Shown: positions 12,732-20,287, numbered from the stretch's first letter. The stretch is 22,754 bases of DNA from a virus (IMGVR_UViG_3300001097_000021:15175-37928); one strand, 5' to 3'. Made by a program: numbers and translations. Notes: a model not told the origin generated them from the letters alone.

Positions 12732-14144
12732 TTATTTAATTAAATTTTTAACCATATTCTCAATCTCTTTAATTGATTCTAATGTATCACATGTATCTTT
12801 ATCATCTCTAAGTAATTCAAACGATGGGTACATTAAAGAATAATTACCATCTGAATCATGTGATAACCCATTACATTTACACTGTAAAACCTTCCCAATT
12901 AATTCATCTTGATTATTGGTTACGTATAACATCATATCTTCTTTAAGACCTTGAGGGCGAGTTTTAACTAACCCATCTTCTGACTCACATGAAAAACTAG
13001 AAACCAATAGTTCATTTTTAGTCCCTTTTTTACCATAATTAAAACCAACTATACGTAAATCAACATTCATTTCTAATTTCATTTTTATTTGCCAAATTGG
13101 TTTACCATTTTTCCACTCACCTTTTAAAGATTTAAGTATAGTTCCTTCCATTGGAATACCGTGAACTTCTGTTGCTAAAACTTCTTGAAAATGTTCCATA
13201 GCTTCTGAATATGTTGATACCTCTTTAAATTCAATTAATTGAACCATTGATGGTTTAGCAGCGTAAATTAATTTACCAACATTAGCTAAACGTTCAAAAT
13301 ATGGTGTTTTTGATTTTTTATCTAAATATTCATCTAATGTTATGGTATCCCAAACGGTATATGTTATTTTTGATAAAGCTTCGTCAAAACTACCATGTTT
13401 TTCTTCAAAATTAGTAATTTTTAACTCATTTTCTTCAATAGAACGATTTTCAGTACCCTTAAGAATATCAATAAGTGATGTAATTATACCATTTGACGTA
13501 GTTCTTGGTATACCTTCAATTGTTAACTCACCATTCAAAACACAATCATCAAATAACTCTAAATCTTTAATGAATTTAGCATTTGTTAGAATTGTTGGCT
13601 CACCAGCTCTACTCTCCATTTCCACATCACCATTAATAATAATAGCATTGCAAAATCTACCATCCATCTTATTTTGCGATAAACCTTTACCACCCTTATC
13701 GAATATTTTTTTAACTTTACCCTCATCAAATGAAATAGCACCCATATATGGTGTTGTTTCAATAAGACCATTGATAACTTTATTAATATAAGTTGTACCC
13801 ATACCAATCTTTGGATCTTTACCGATTATACGCTCAACAATATAAGCATCATCTTTTTCAAGTGTTGATAATAGATCAACTAAAAACCTTGTTGCGTCAC
13901 CACCAGTAACATGTCTTTCGGAAATATGATTTAACTCACTAACAACAAAATCTAAATCATTTGTAATTGAATGGTTTCTACTATATTCTGGTATCTGTTT
14001 AATATAAAACCTTACACGTTTTGATTTACACAAATATAATACTTTTTTAAGTAATTCATTATCTTTATACTTAGTAAGTATTAACATCTTTAGATTATCG
14101 CCACTTTCAGCTGTAATCTCATCAAAAATTTCTTTTATTTTCAT
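12732..14144 (-). CDS. ATP-dependent DNA ligase, T4 gp30-type
   Basis: 470 aa (T4 gp30 is 487). The N-terminal helical domain covers about residues 1-135. Motif I is QNKMDGRFC with the adenylation lysine K159, the same number as in T4 ligase. Motif III is LNGELTIEG, motif IV is MEGTILKS, and motif V is WQIKMK; the OB domain follows to the end. It would seal nicks during phage replication and recombination, using ATP. A canonical host-type promoter is at 14174-14204. Two downstream genes (small membrane protein, Rnl2-like ligase) appear to share its transcript. Confidence 0.96.
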   Translation of the reverse strand: MKIKEIFDEITAESGDNLKMLILTKYKDNELLKKVLYLCKSKRVRFYIKQIPEYSRNHSITNDLDFVVSELNHISERHVTGGDATRFLVDLLSTLEKDDAYIVERIIGKDPKIGMGTTYINKVINGLIETTPYMGAISFDEGKVKKIFDKGGKGLSQNKMDGRFCNAIIINGDVEMESRAGEPTILTNAKFIKDLELFDDCVLNGELTIEGIPRTTSNGIITSLIDILKGTENRSIEENELKITNFEEKHGSFDEALSKITYTVWDTITLDEYLDKKSKTPYFERLANVGKLIYAAKPSMVQLIEFKEVSTYSEAMEHFQEVLATEVHGIPMEGTILKSLKGEWKNGKPIWQIKMKLEMNVDLRIVGFNYGKKGTKNELLVSSFSCESEDGLVKTRPQGLKEDMMLYVTNNQDELIGKVLQCKCNGLSHDSDGNYSLMYPSFELLRDDKDTCDTLESIKEIENMVKNLIK

Positions 14145-14173
14145 CTTAAGTTTAATTTTAGAAATATATTCTA

Positions 14174-14204
14174 CAAATGTACTAAATTAATTCTACTCTA
14201 CCAA
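14174..14204 (-). promoter_or_regulatory. Bacteroidota-type promoter for the DNA ligase operon
   Basis: Minus strand: TTG (14202-14204), 20-bp spacer, TACATTTG (14174-14181), about 30 bases before the ligase ATG. Confidence 0.85.
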
Positions 14205-14225
14205 ATTAATCATTATTTAAATAAT

Positions 14226-14483
14226 TCACCAAGAGATTCGTACCGTATAACCGTCTCTTTGATCATCACTAATTTTAACAAAAAAACCACGTTTTTCCAA
14301 TGATATTTTAGTTAAATGTTCAATTTTAGAAAAATGAAATAACTCCATTTTATTAGATTTTACCGCAGTTTTAATTAATTGTAAACATTCACTTATTTCT
14401 TTATTTACTTTTTCACTTAAAACCATATTCGATGTGCTCCTAGCCCATTCTCCAGTTATTTCGTCATCGTCAATTTCTTCCAT
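14226..14483 (-). CDS. Unknown small protein, 85 aa
   Basis: Starts MEEIDDDEITGEWARSTSN. The acidic N-terminus is followed by a long helix (SEKVNKEISECLQLIKTAVKSNK) and a C-terminal beta-like part (KRGFFVKISDDQRDGYTVRISW). It has no catalytic motif or membrane segment. It is monocistronic or leads into the DNA ligase gene, with its own canonical promoter at 14500-14530 giving a leader of only about 10 nt. Confidence 0.7.
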   Translation of the reverse strand: MEEIDDDEITGEWARSTSNMVLSEKVNKEISECLQLIKTAVKSNKMELFHFSKIEHLTKISLEKRGFFVKISDDQRDGYTVRISW

Positions 14484-14499
14484 AATTTTTTATTTAACA

Positions 14500-14530
14500 C
14501 AAAAATACAAAATTATTTTCAATAAAACAA
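14500..14530 (-). promoter_or_regulatory. Bacteroidota-type promoter for the 85-aa gene
   Basis: Minus strand: TTG (14528-14530), 20-bp spacer, TATTTTTG (14500-14507). Confidence 0.82.
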
Positions 14531-14598
14531 CTTTTTATTGTTTTATATTTACTATACTTTGTAATTAAATCTAGTTAAACAAATAACGGTAAATATAA

Positions 14599-14644
14599 AA
14601 CGGGAGGTAGCTAAACCATTGTCTGATCAAACTTACCTCCCGTT
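14599..14644 (-). terminator. Terminator after the RNA ligase C-half
   Basis: An 11-bp perfect stem (AACGGGAGGTA and complement), 24-nt loop, followed by TTTTATATTT on the minus strand, 38 bp after the stop of the C-half gene. The loop is longer than usual for an intrinsic terminator, so the element may also bind something. Confidence 0.65.
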
Positions 14645-14681
14645 AAAATCTAGATATTAGATAATAAAATTATCTAACCTA

Positions 14682-15635
14682 CTAACACATTAAATATAAT
14701 TTTTTTTTATCATAATTAGATAGAAAATCATCAACTGACGCTATTTTATTTTCAGCTAAATTGAAAAACATACCAGTGAATTCTTTCACATCATTTTCAC
14801 CACAAAGTTTAAAAACCTCCATAGCGTAACGTTTCTTTTCATTAGGTGTGAGATTTTTCGGTTTTAATTTCTCAAGTTCTAACCATAAAACGTTTAATTT
14901 AACACCTAAATTATCGTAATTTTGTTTTAATCTAAATAACTCAGATTTTCTATCTGGGAAAACAGCAGCAAATTCCTCAATTTCGTTACTCACGATAATT
15001 CCCATTATATTATATTCTGCTGACTTACCCTTAAGTCCATGTACATTTACATATGCTGGGTTTTTAACTTTAACCCTATTGTGATTTGCATCAACCACAA
15101 CATAACCCTCTGAAGACCAAGGCATGTTATCGAATGTTTTAATTAAATGTCCAATATTCTTTGCGTTTAAATCAAATGTTTGGACTACTGGTAAATGTAA
15201 CACCTTACCACACTCGATTAATTCGTCACGTGTAGCCTCTTTAAGTGTATCAATTTTCCTAGCAGTTAAAAGAGTTACTGACGATACACTGTGAGGTTTA
15301 ACAACAATATTATATGGTGTTGTTAACTCAAATACATAACAACTTGTTTTATCTAACCAAGAAATTCTAAATGTAGGGTATTTATCAGCAATTGTATCCC
15401 AAAACAAATTACTAAATGTTGTATTGTCTTTATTATTAACCATACCTTCAGCCTCAGCTGTACCAGTAGTCCCAGCAAACCACTTATTTAAGTGCCAATC
15501 CCAATAAACTTGAATCATAGAGTTATGAACTAATATACCATTCGCAAAGAAATTATTAGTTTCCTTAGTTTGAATATCATATCGCTTAGAGTGTGACTCT
15601 ATTTCTTTAATCTGTTTTATTTTAACTATTTTCAT
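14682..15635 (-). CDS. rnlA: Split-intein C-half fused to C-terminal part of Rnl1-type RNA ligase
   Basis: 317 aa. Residues 1-38 are a C-intein: RYDIQTKETNNFFANG then ILVHN (H37, N38), with Ser39 as the +1 splice residue. Residues 39-317 are the C-extein, the larger part of a T4 Rnl1-type ligase. It opens with SMIQVYW, which completes motif I. CYVFELTTPYNIVV (residues 99-112) matches T4 FEF.AP.N.IV. SSEGYVVV (174-181) is motif IV and RVKVKN (187-192) is motif V. Alone it lacks the catalytic lysine. After trans-splicing with the product of 16966-17553 it would give a 375-residue ligase (T4 Rnl1: 374) that seals broken tRNA. No promoter is visible directly upstream. Confidence 0.95.
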   Translation of the reverse strand: MKIVKIKQIKEIESHSKRYDIQTKETNNFFANGILVHNSMIQVYWDWHLNKWFAGTTGTAEAEGMVNNKDNTTFSNLFWDTIADKYPTFRISWLDKTSCYVFELTTPYNIVVKPHSVSSVTLLTARKIDTLKEATRDELIECGKVLHLPVVQTFDLNAKNIGHLIKTFDNMPWSSEGYVVVDANHNRVKVKNPAYVNVHGLKGKSAEYNIMGIIVSNEIEEFAAVFPDRKSELFRLKQNYDNLGVKLNVLWLELEKLKPKNLTPNEKKRYAMEVFKLCGENDVKEFTGMFFNLAENKIASVDDFLSNYDKKKLYLMC

Positions 15636-15790
15636 GATTTAATTTTAATTTTAACCCCAACACCGATAATATTATCATCATCAAATTTATCACCAAATAA
15701 CTCCACTAAATTAACTTCAACATAGTTATCATCTGTTGGTAATATTGAGTTATTAAATTGATTAAATATGTAATTTGACTTTTTTATAAT
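15632..15790 (-). pseudogene. ATG-less open frame between endonuclease and ligase C-half
   Basis: From the codon after a TGA (15791-15793) the frame is open for 52 codons and ends in TGA overlapping the ATG of the C-half gene (ATGA). No ATG or TTG starts it; ATT or an internal GTG are the only options. The translated text looks protein-like (YVEVNLVELFGDK, then IIGVGVKIKIK). It may be the 3' remnant of a gene cut by arrival of the endonuclease, or a translated spacer that couples ribosomes to the C-half. No homology recognised. Confidence 0.35.
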
Positions 15791-16902
15791 TCACTTATTT
15801 TTTCTATTATAAATAACTCTAATTCTATATCGTTTAATGGTCTAATATCCATTTCCCATAAAGGTAATACTTTAAATCCGTTTTTCAAAGCAATATTTAA
15901 CTTTTTTTCATCTTTCCCCCACAACGATTCAGCGATAACTTCTTTATTAGGGAATGGTAATATATCACTACCCTTATATTTCCTTGGGTTAGCATGCCAG
16001 AAATCACCGTTAACTTCTATTAATATATTAGTATTATCAATCTTAATATCATATGTTCGATGGTTTATTGGGTATTGTGGCGTGAATGATATATTCAACC
16101 TAGTTAATATATCTCTAACCCTAATCTCTAATTTTGATATGAAATTTTTATGTAACCTAACCATTCTTTTATTAAATTCATCATCAGATAAGTTAGACCA
16201 CATTTTTTTTAACCCATTACTAATATTCCTACCATTAATAAATATTTCCTCATCAGACCAATTTGATTTAGTCTCCATCATTTTTTTGATAACATTAGAC
16301 TTATGCTCATCAGACCAATTTGATTTAGTTAACTTATGTTTTTTGATTATTATATTTTTTTCAGTGTCAGTTTTGTTGGTCCAAGCCTCACGTATTTTAT
16401 CTGGGTTTGTTAATCGTTTAGTACCATATTTATTAATCATTAAGTCGTTAAGCGATTCTTTAAATTCATCAGTCTTGAAAATATTATCGACACCGTAGTT
16501 CTCAATAAATGTTTCTTTTTTCTTTTCTTTTATTTTGTCACATTTTGAAACATTCGAAACACCATATTTAGCCACACATGTTTTTTTATATTTATCTCTA
16601 ACTGACTTCTGCTTAGTCGCTTCACTTATTGATTTTAATTTAACACCATTGAGTCTAAATACTAATGATAAACTTTTATGTGGTATGTTATACTCATTAA
16701 CTAATGTCAATACCGTGCCATCATTTTCATACTTATGTATTAATTCACTAACTAACTCATCGGTTAGGTTAAATCTACTCTTAAGTACAAATAACTCCAT
16801 TTCATCACTATTCTTGAATTCAACTAAGTGTGTATTTCTAACATGTAATTTAAACATTTTATTATTAAACTCACCACCACACTTTTCACATTTTACTGTC
16901 AT
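15784..16902 (-). CDS. VSR-like homing endonuclease nested in the fractured ligase gene
   Basis: 372 aa. The N-terminus holds a C2H2-type zinc finger (C5, C8, H20, H25). The middle has three KYGV/NYGVDN-type repeats (residues about 108-160), a DNA-binding region common in phage homing enzymes, and two further copies of SNWSDE. The C-terminal third has the VSR/EDxHD nuclease core: SFTPQYPINHRTYDIKID, then ILIEVNGDFWHANP, then KKLNIALKNGFKVLPLWE. It would cut ligase alleles that lack the insertion and copy this region by recombination. It lies on the same strand between the two split-intein halves, exactly the arrangement called fractured genes. Confidence 0.9.
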   Translation of the reverse strand: MTVKCEKCGGEFNNKMFKLHVRNTHLVEFKNSDEMELFVLKSRFNLTDELVSELIHKYENDGTVLTLVNEYNIPHKSLSLVFRLNGVKLKSISEATKQKSVRDKYKKTCVAKYGVSNVSKCDKIKEKKKETFIENYGVDNIFKTDEFKESLNDLMINKYGTKRLTNPDKIREAWTNKTDTEKNIIIKKHKLTKSNWSDEHKSNVIKKMMETKSNWSDEEIFINGRNISNGLKKMWSNLSDDEFNKRMVRLHKNFISKLEIRVRDILTRLNISFTPQYPINHRTYDIKIDNTNILIEVNGDFWHANPRKYKGSDILPFPNKEVIAESLWGKDEKKLNIALKNGFKVLPLWEMDIRPLNDIELELFIIEKISEL

Positions 16903-16965
16903 AACTAATATCTTTAATAATAAATATCAGTTACTACTGGAAAAGTTAGATGAACGTCAAGTTTT

Positions 16966-17553
16966 TTAAGTAATTAATAAAAATTCATCATCCTCAGTCA
17001 ACTCATCAACTCTACGGTAACACTCTAAATTTGGTAACCAAACTTTATGGTTGGCAGTTAATTTAACGGTGGTCCCATTCTCTAATTCAATTTCAAACCA
17101 ATTGTTAATGTTCTTCTTGACTGAATAACCAACAATCTCATCATATACCGATTCATTGATTTCTAAATCAAATGATAAGACTTTACCAGAGTACTTAGTA
17201 TCACATATCTCACGAATAGTCATTTTACCATCCTCTGTTATAAGAATAGTATCCTCATGACAACACCCGTCCATTTTTTCTAATACATGTGCGGTACCCC
17301 AATCAATAGTTGCAGCGTTACCCTCGCCATAATTAAAAAATTTACGAAATGATAGACTAATTACTTTCCAAGTATCTTTTTCAAGTATAATACCACGGCA
17401 ATCTTGCATCTCTGGTAACCCCATTAGTGTTGGGGAGGATAATTGATCATACTTTAACAGAATTTTATGTCCGTAATCACGGGTTTTTAATTTAAAATCA
17501 ATTACGGTTTTATCTAACCCATGTTTTTTTAAGTAAACTTGTATAGCTAACAT
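16966..17553 (-). CDS. rnlA: N-terminal part of Rnl1-type RNA ligase fused to split-intein N-half
   Basis: 195 aa. Residues 1-96 are the N-extein: MQDCRGIILEKD (matching T4 LECRGIMFEMD), FRKFFNYGEGN, and EKMDG with the adenylation lysine K93 (T4 K99). Residues 97-195 are the N-intein. Block A is CCHEDTILI (Cys97 as first residue, with D and T at intein positions 5 and 6). Block B contains T166-A-N-H169 (TxxH). It ends DDEFLLIT. There is no endonuclease domain within the intein. The break falls between G96 and the Ser of the C-half, inside KxDGS. A canonical host-type promoter precedes it. The protein is inactive as a ligase until spliced. Confidence 0.95.
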   Translation of the reverse strand: MLAIQVYLKKHGLDKTVIDFKLKTRDYGHKILLKYDQLSSPTLMGLPEMQDCRGIILEKDTWKVISLSFRKFFNYGEGNAATIDWGTAHVLEKMDGCCHEDTILITEDGKMTIREICDTKYSGKVLSFDLEINESVYDEIVGYSVKKNINNWFEIELENGTTVKLTANHKVWLPNLECYRRVDELTEDDEFLLIT

Positions 17554-17570
17554 ATTTTTATTATTTTATA

Positions 17571-17601
17571 CAAATTTACACATAATTTATCGTTCCACCA
17601 A
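17571..17601 (-). promoter_or_regulatory. Bacteroidota-type promoter for the RNA ligase N-half
   Basis: Minus strand: TTG (17599-17601), 20-bp spacer, TAAATTTG (17571-17578), with transcription predicted to start about 10 nt before the ATG. It is the only clear promoter for the whole fractured locus down to the terminator at 14599-14644. Confidence 0.85.
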
Positions 17602-17606
17602 ATAAA

Positions 17607-19001
17607 TTACATTTTTTTTACATATGAACCATCAGAATGATAATAAATCTTAGGTCCACTATAGTTTTCATCAACCTCTTGACCCAAAATATTTATTATC
17701 TTAAGTATTTTAACTTCTTTTATTTCACTATTTCTATAAACACCAACCAAATCAGTAAATTCATATTTACCGTCAAAATCAGTTTGTTTTAATCGATAAT
17801 AAGTTATATCCCAAGGTTTATATTCTTCTAAATGATAATTAATGGTTTGTTGTGATGTACCAGCTCCATTAATTATTGAAACCACTTCAAAATCTTCACC
17901 ATTATTGGTTTTCTCTAAGGTAAAATAATCATTATTTAATTCAGAAGCTGTAACCCACTCAATAAGGTTAGCGTTAGATCCAACTTTACCAGTAAACGAA
18001 AGAAGTTCTATTGGTAGTGAAAGACCACATACAATACCTGGAGGGGTTATTGTAATGCTAAAACCACAACCAGTACCTCTAACACCATCTAAACCTAAAA
18101 AATATTTATCCGTTGTTGAGGAAACAACAACGGATAAATATTTTGTTATCCAGTTTTTACCTTTCCCATACATTAATACCGTATTTAGATTATTAGTAGA
18201 ACCTTTAAATAAAGCGTACTGAAACACAAATAGTGGTGTTTTAACACCACCATTTGGGGGGTAACATTTAGATGGTGTTATAGAGATAACCCAAGTACCT
18301 GTAATTGTTGGATTGAACTTATACCAAATATCATTTTCAATTGAATAACTAACATCACCACCATTATTATTATATGGTACACTAGCACCAGAACTAGAGT
18401 TATTACAATCTAAATCGTTATAAAAAGAGATAACTGTGTTTGTTGGTGGTCCAGAATTACCATTATAACCAACACAATTTGTTGAATTACCAGCGTCATA
18501 ATTGTTGGATGTAAAACTACTAACACAATTATCTATTAGTAATGGTGTTAGTAATACATCGTTACTTTGTTTTGGGTAACTATTCCAACCAATAGTTATT
18601 TTTGAAGAAGATTTATCAGTTAAATCACATGTATCAGCTGGACAATATAATAAATATAAATATCCATTACCAGATGTTGAAGACATGATACAACCTAAGG
18701 CTGAAGTTGGCGCCCAAACACCTAAAAGTGTTTCTGGTACACCATTATTATTTTGATCCTCATAAATACGTACACTATCAGATTTATTGTTACCACCACC
18801 ACAAGTAGTAACTAAATTATTTATTTCCAAACAAACCTCAATTCGTTTAGTTCCGTTACCTATTTTAACTGTGTTAGTTGAAAGTAACGAACAATCTGTT
18901 GATGAAGGACGATTCAAAATATAACCAGTACCAGATGGTGCTACTTGTAGTAAAACATTAAATTTTAATGCGATAAATAGGGTAAATAATATTAGCTTCA
19001 T
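17607..19001 (-). CDS. Secreted T9SS-cargo-like protein, 464 aa
   Basis: Residues 1-20 (MKLILFTLFIALKFNVLLQV) are a signal peptide. The middle is Ser/Thr/Asn/Gly-rich with many paired Cys and two beta-sandwich-like parts, one with GGDVSYSIENDIWYKF and VISITPSKC. Residues about 345-435 (LPIELLSFTGKVGSNANLIEWVT, then YYRLKQTDFDGKYEF) are the fibronectin-like region that precedes type IX sorting domains in Bacteroidota. The end (INILGQEVDENYSG, then IYYHSDGSYVKKM) looks like a short sorting domain. It would be exported and possibly attached to the cell surface of the host. This is unexpected in a phage and suggests host origin. It may be a late gene (ATATTTATA motif upstream). Confidence 0.82.
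   Translation of the reverse strand: MKLILFTLFIALKFNVLLQVAPSGTGYILNRPSSTDCSLLSTNTVKIGNGTKRIEVCLEINNLVTTCGGGNNKSDSVRIYEDQNNNGVPETLLGVWAPTSALGCIMSSTSGNGYLYLLYCPADTCDLTDKSSSKITIGWNSYPKQSNDVLLTPLLIDNCVSSFTSNNYDAGNSTNCVGYNGNSGPPTNTVISFYNDLDCNNSSSGASVPYNNNGGDVSYSIENDIWYKFNPTITGTWVISITPSKCYPPNGGVKTPLFVFQYALFKGSTNNLNTVLMYGKGKNWITKYLSVVVSSTTDKYFLGLDGVRGTGCGFSITITPPGIVCGLSLPIELLSFTGKVGSNANLIEWVTASELNNDYFTLEKTNNGEDFEVVSIINGAGTSQQTINYHLEEYKPWDITYYRLKQTDFDGKYEFTDLVGVYRNSEIKEVKILKIINILGQEVDENYSGPKIYYHSDGSYVKKM
18099..18144. repeat. Perfect 20-bp inverted repeat inside the secreted-protein gene
   Basis: Arms 18099-18118 and 18125-18144 are exact complements with a six-base centre. They encode the segment TKYLSVVVSSTTDKYF. 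Such a long, perfect hairpin is not required by the protein. Confidence 0.85.
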
Positions 19002-19011
19002 TTCTTTTATA

Positions 19012-19020
19012 TATAAATAT
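19012..19020 (-). promoter_or_regulatory. ATATTTATA motif before the secreted-protein gene
   Basis: Minus strand ATATTTATA preceded by a T run, 11 bases before the ATG at 19001. Similar to the motif before the virion-type genes. No TAnnTTTG is present. Confidence 0.3.
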
Positions 19021-19038
19021 AAAAAAATATATGAAACT

Positions 19039-19353
19039 TTATTTTTTATTTTTCTTTTTATTTACCTTCATCGTATTTTCTTCTTTAGTTAAAGTTTTTA
19101 ACCTTTTGACTAAATTATCTTCACCTTCCAATTCACGTATAGAATCAAGTATTTTTTTAGATGAAAACATAACACAAAATTCAGTAAATAAAAATATATC
19201 ATCCTCAGAATATATTAACCCACCAACTAAACTTAAAATATCACCAACTCTAGATATGATATAGTCATTAGTTTCATCACCCTCAACAATAAGTGCTTTA
19301 CCCATTTCATTAAGTTTACCACTTAAATTAACTCTTCTTTTAATATTACTCAT
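19039..19353 (-). CDS. Conserved-looking small phage protein, 104 aa
   Basis: Starts MSNIKRRVNLSGKLNEMGKALI. The core (IISRVGDILSLVGGLIYSEDDIFLFTEFCVMFSSKKILD) is helical and amphipathic, followed by a Lys-rich tail (KKKNKK). I associate this core with an uncharacterised protein found in several large phages. No enzyme motif. It has its own canonical promoter at 19371-19401. Confidence 0.7.
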   Translation of the reverse strand: MSNIKRRVNLSGKLNEMGKALIVEGDETNDYIISRVGDILSLVGGLIYSEDDIFLFTEFCVMFSSKKILDSIRELEGEDNLVKRLKTLTKEENTMKVNKKKNKK

Positions 19354-19370
19354 TTTTTTTTGTATTTTAA

Positions 19371-19401
19371 CAAAAATACACTTTTTAATTAACTAATACA
19401 A
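19371..19401 (-). promoter_or_regulatory. Bacteroidota-type promoter for the 104-aa gene
   Basis: Minus strand: TTG (19399-19401), 20-bp spacer, TATTTTTG (19371-19378), directly after the Nudix gene stop at 19407. Confidence 0.82.
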
Positions 19402-19406
19402 GTTAA

Positions 19407-20039
19407 TTAAATAGTTTTATAATAATTACTAGGAAATCTAATATTAAAATGATGATTTAAACCAATTTGTCTTATTTTTTCATCATAATCTAAATCTTCA
19501 TCAAATAAGCTATCAAAATCACCTTTTAATAAGATATTATAGATACCTCTTGAGTTACATGTCACTCGTTTAAAGTCAAATGGTATACTATACCCATTAC
19601 GAATTTTTGAAGCAATGAATGATTTAAGTTCAATGACCATTTTATCAACGTAATTAGTATAATTATAATTAATACCTAAATCATCTAATGATTCAGCAAC
19701 CAACTGATTATATCTACCAAAACTACCACGAACTAACACTTCCATCGGTAACCAACTAACAATGTGTGGTTCATTATGATTAATTTCACCACTATAATCA
19801 GCTAAATACGTGTAACCCATATTACCACCCTTATGAATCGCAAATATAAGTCTTAAATTAGTAATAGATAACCCAGTTTCTTCCCTACATTCACGTATAG
19901 CTGTTTGTATTGGATCATCATTATCCTCTGGATCCATTTTCCCACCAATAAGACCCATATCATTATGGTCATTTTTCCTAGATACACCTAGAATCATACC
20001 TTCCTTATTTATTAATACTACTTGGGCTGTTTTTTCCAT
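19407..20039 (-). CDS. Nudix hydrolase with expanded Nudix box
   Basis: 210 aa. The N-terminal half is a Nudix domain: AQVVLINKEGMILGVSRK, GLIGGKMDPE, then IRECREETGLSI. The consensus GX5EX7REUXEEXGU is met except that ten, not seven, residues (DNDDPIQTAI) separate the first E from R, a three-residue insertion. The C-terminal 90 residues (from about FGRYNQ) are not a known domain. Substrates could be NAD-type, ADP-ribose-type or dinucleotide polyphosphate compounds, or capped RNA. A link to the PARP in this window is possible but unproven. It is cotranscribed with the kinase-CPD gene. Confidence 0.9.
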   Translation of the reverse strand: MEKTAQVVLINKEGMILGVSRKNDHNDMGLIGGKMDPEDNDDPIQTAIRECREETGLSITNLRLIFAIHKGGNMGYTYLADYSGEINHNEPHIVSWLPMEVLVRGSFGRYNQLVAESLDDLGINYNYTNYVDKMVIELKSFIASKIRNGYSIPFDFKRVTCNSRGIYNILLKGDFDSLFDEDLDYDEKIRQIGLNHHFNIRFPSNYYKTI

Positions 20040-20044
20040 TTTAA

Positions 20045-20287
20045 TTATTTTTTATTATGTTGATATTCACCATCACCATAATTTGAGATTCTTAATTCAT
20101 CATCGATAAAAATATCACCTAAATTCAATATTTCATTATTATGAAATATTCCAACTTCCCATTGTGTGAAATTAGCCATTTCTCTAATAATATATTTTAT
20201 CTTATATAAGTTACCTTCAACCCAAAGTATTTCAGCTTGAACTAAACCATATCCCTTTAAATCTAATTTTGGTGTATCTAAATTCAT
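20045..20287 (-). CDS. Unknown small protein, 80 aa
   Basis: Starts MNLDTPKLDLKGYGLVQAEILWVEGNLYKIKYII, with further strands WEVGIFHNNEILNLG. It is a small all-beta-looking protein, possibly an OB- or SH3-like barrel by its pattern of alternating hydrophobics; this is a guess. It lies between the kinase-CPD and Nudix genes with a 5-bp gap to the latter. Its leader is the 11-bp repeat array at 20287-20341. Confidence 0.65.
   Translation of the reverse strand: MNLDTPKLDLKGYGLVQAEILWVEGNLYKIKYIIREMANFTQWEVGIFHNNEILNLGDIFIDDELRISNYGDGEYQHNKK

Noticed and set aside
13342-13791. Plus-strand open frame of 149 codons
   Set aside because: It lies fully opposite the DNA ligase gene with its conserved motifs; it is a shadow frame in AT-rich DNA with no promoter or domain.
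14599-14644. Group I intron or riboswitch after the ligase C-half
   Set aside because: Only one stem-loop of 46 nt followed by T-rich DNA; too small for either, and well placed as a terminator.
15682-15689. TAAATTTG as a promoter for the ligase C-half
   Set aside because: There is no TTG at the required distance and the octamer is part of the open frame coding DKFDD; coincidence is likely in this composition.
16082-16969. Two plus-strand open frames opposite the homing endonuclease
   Set aside because: Shadows of the minus-strand endonuclease coding sequence; Ser/Leu/Phe-rich translations without motifs.
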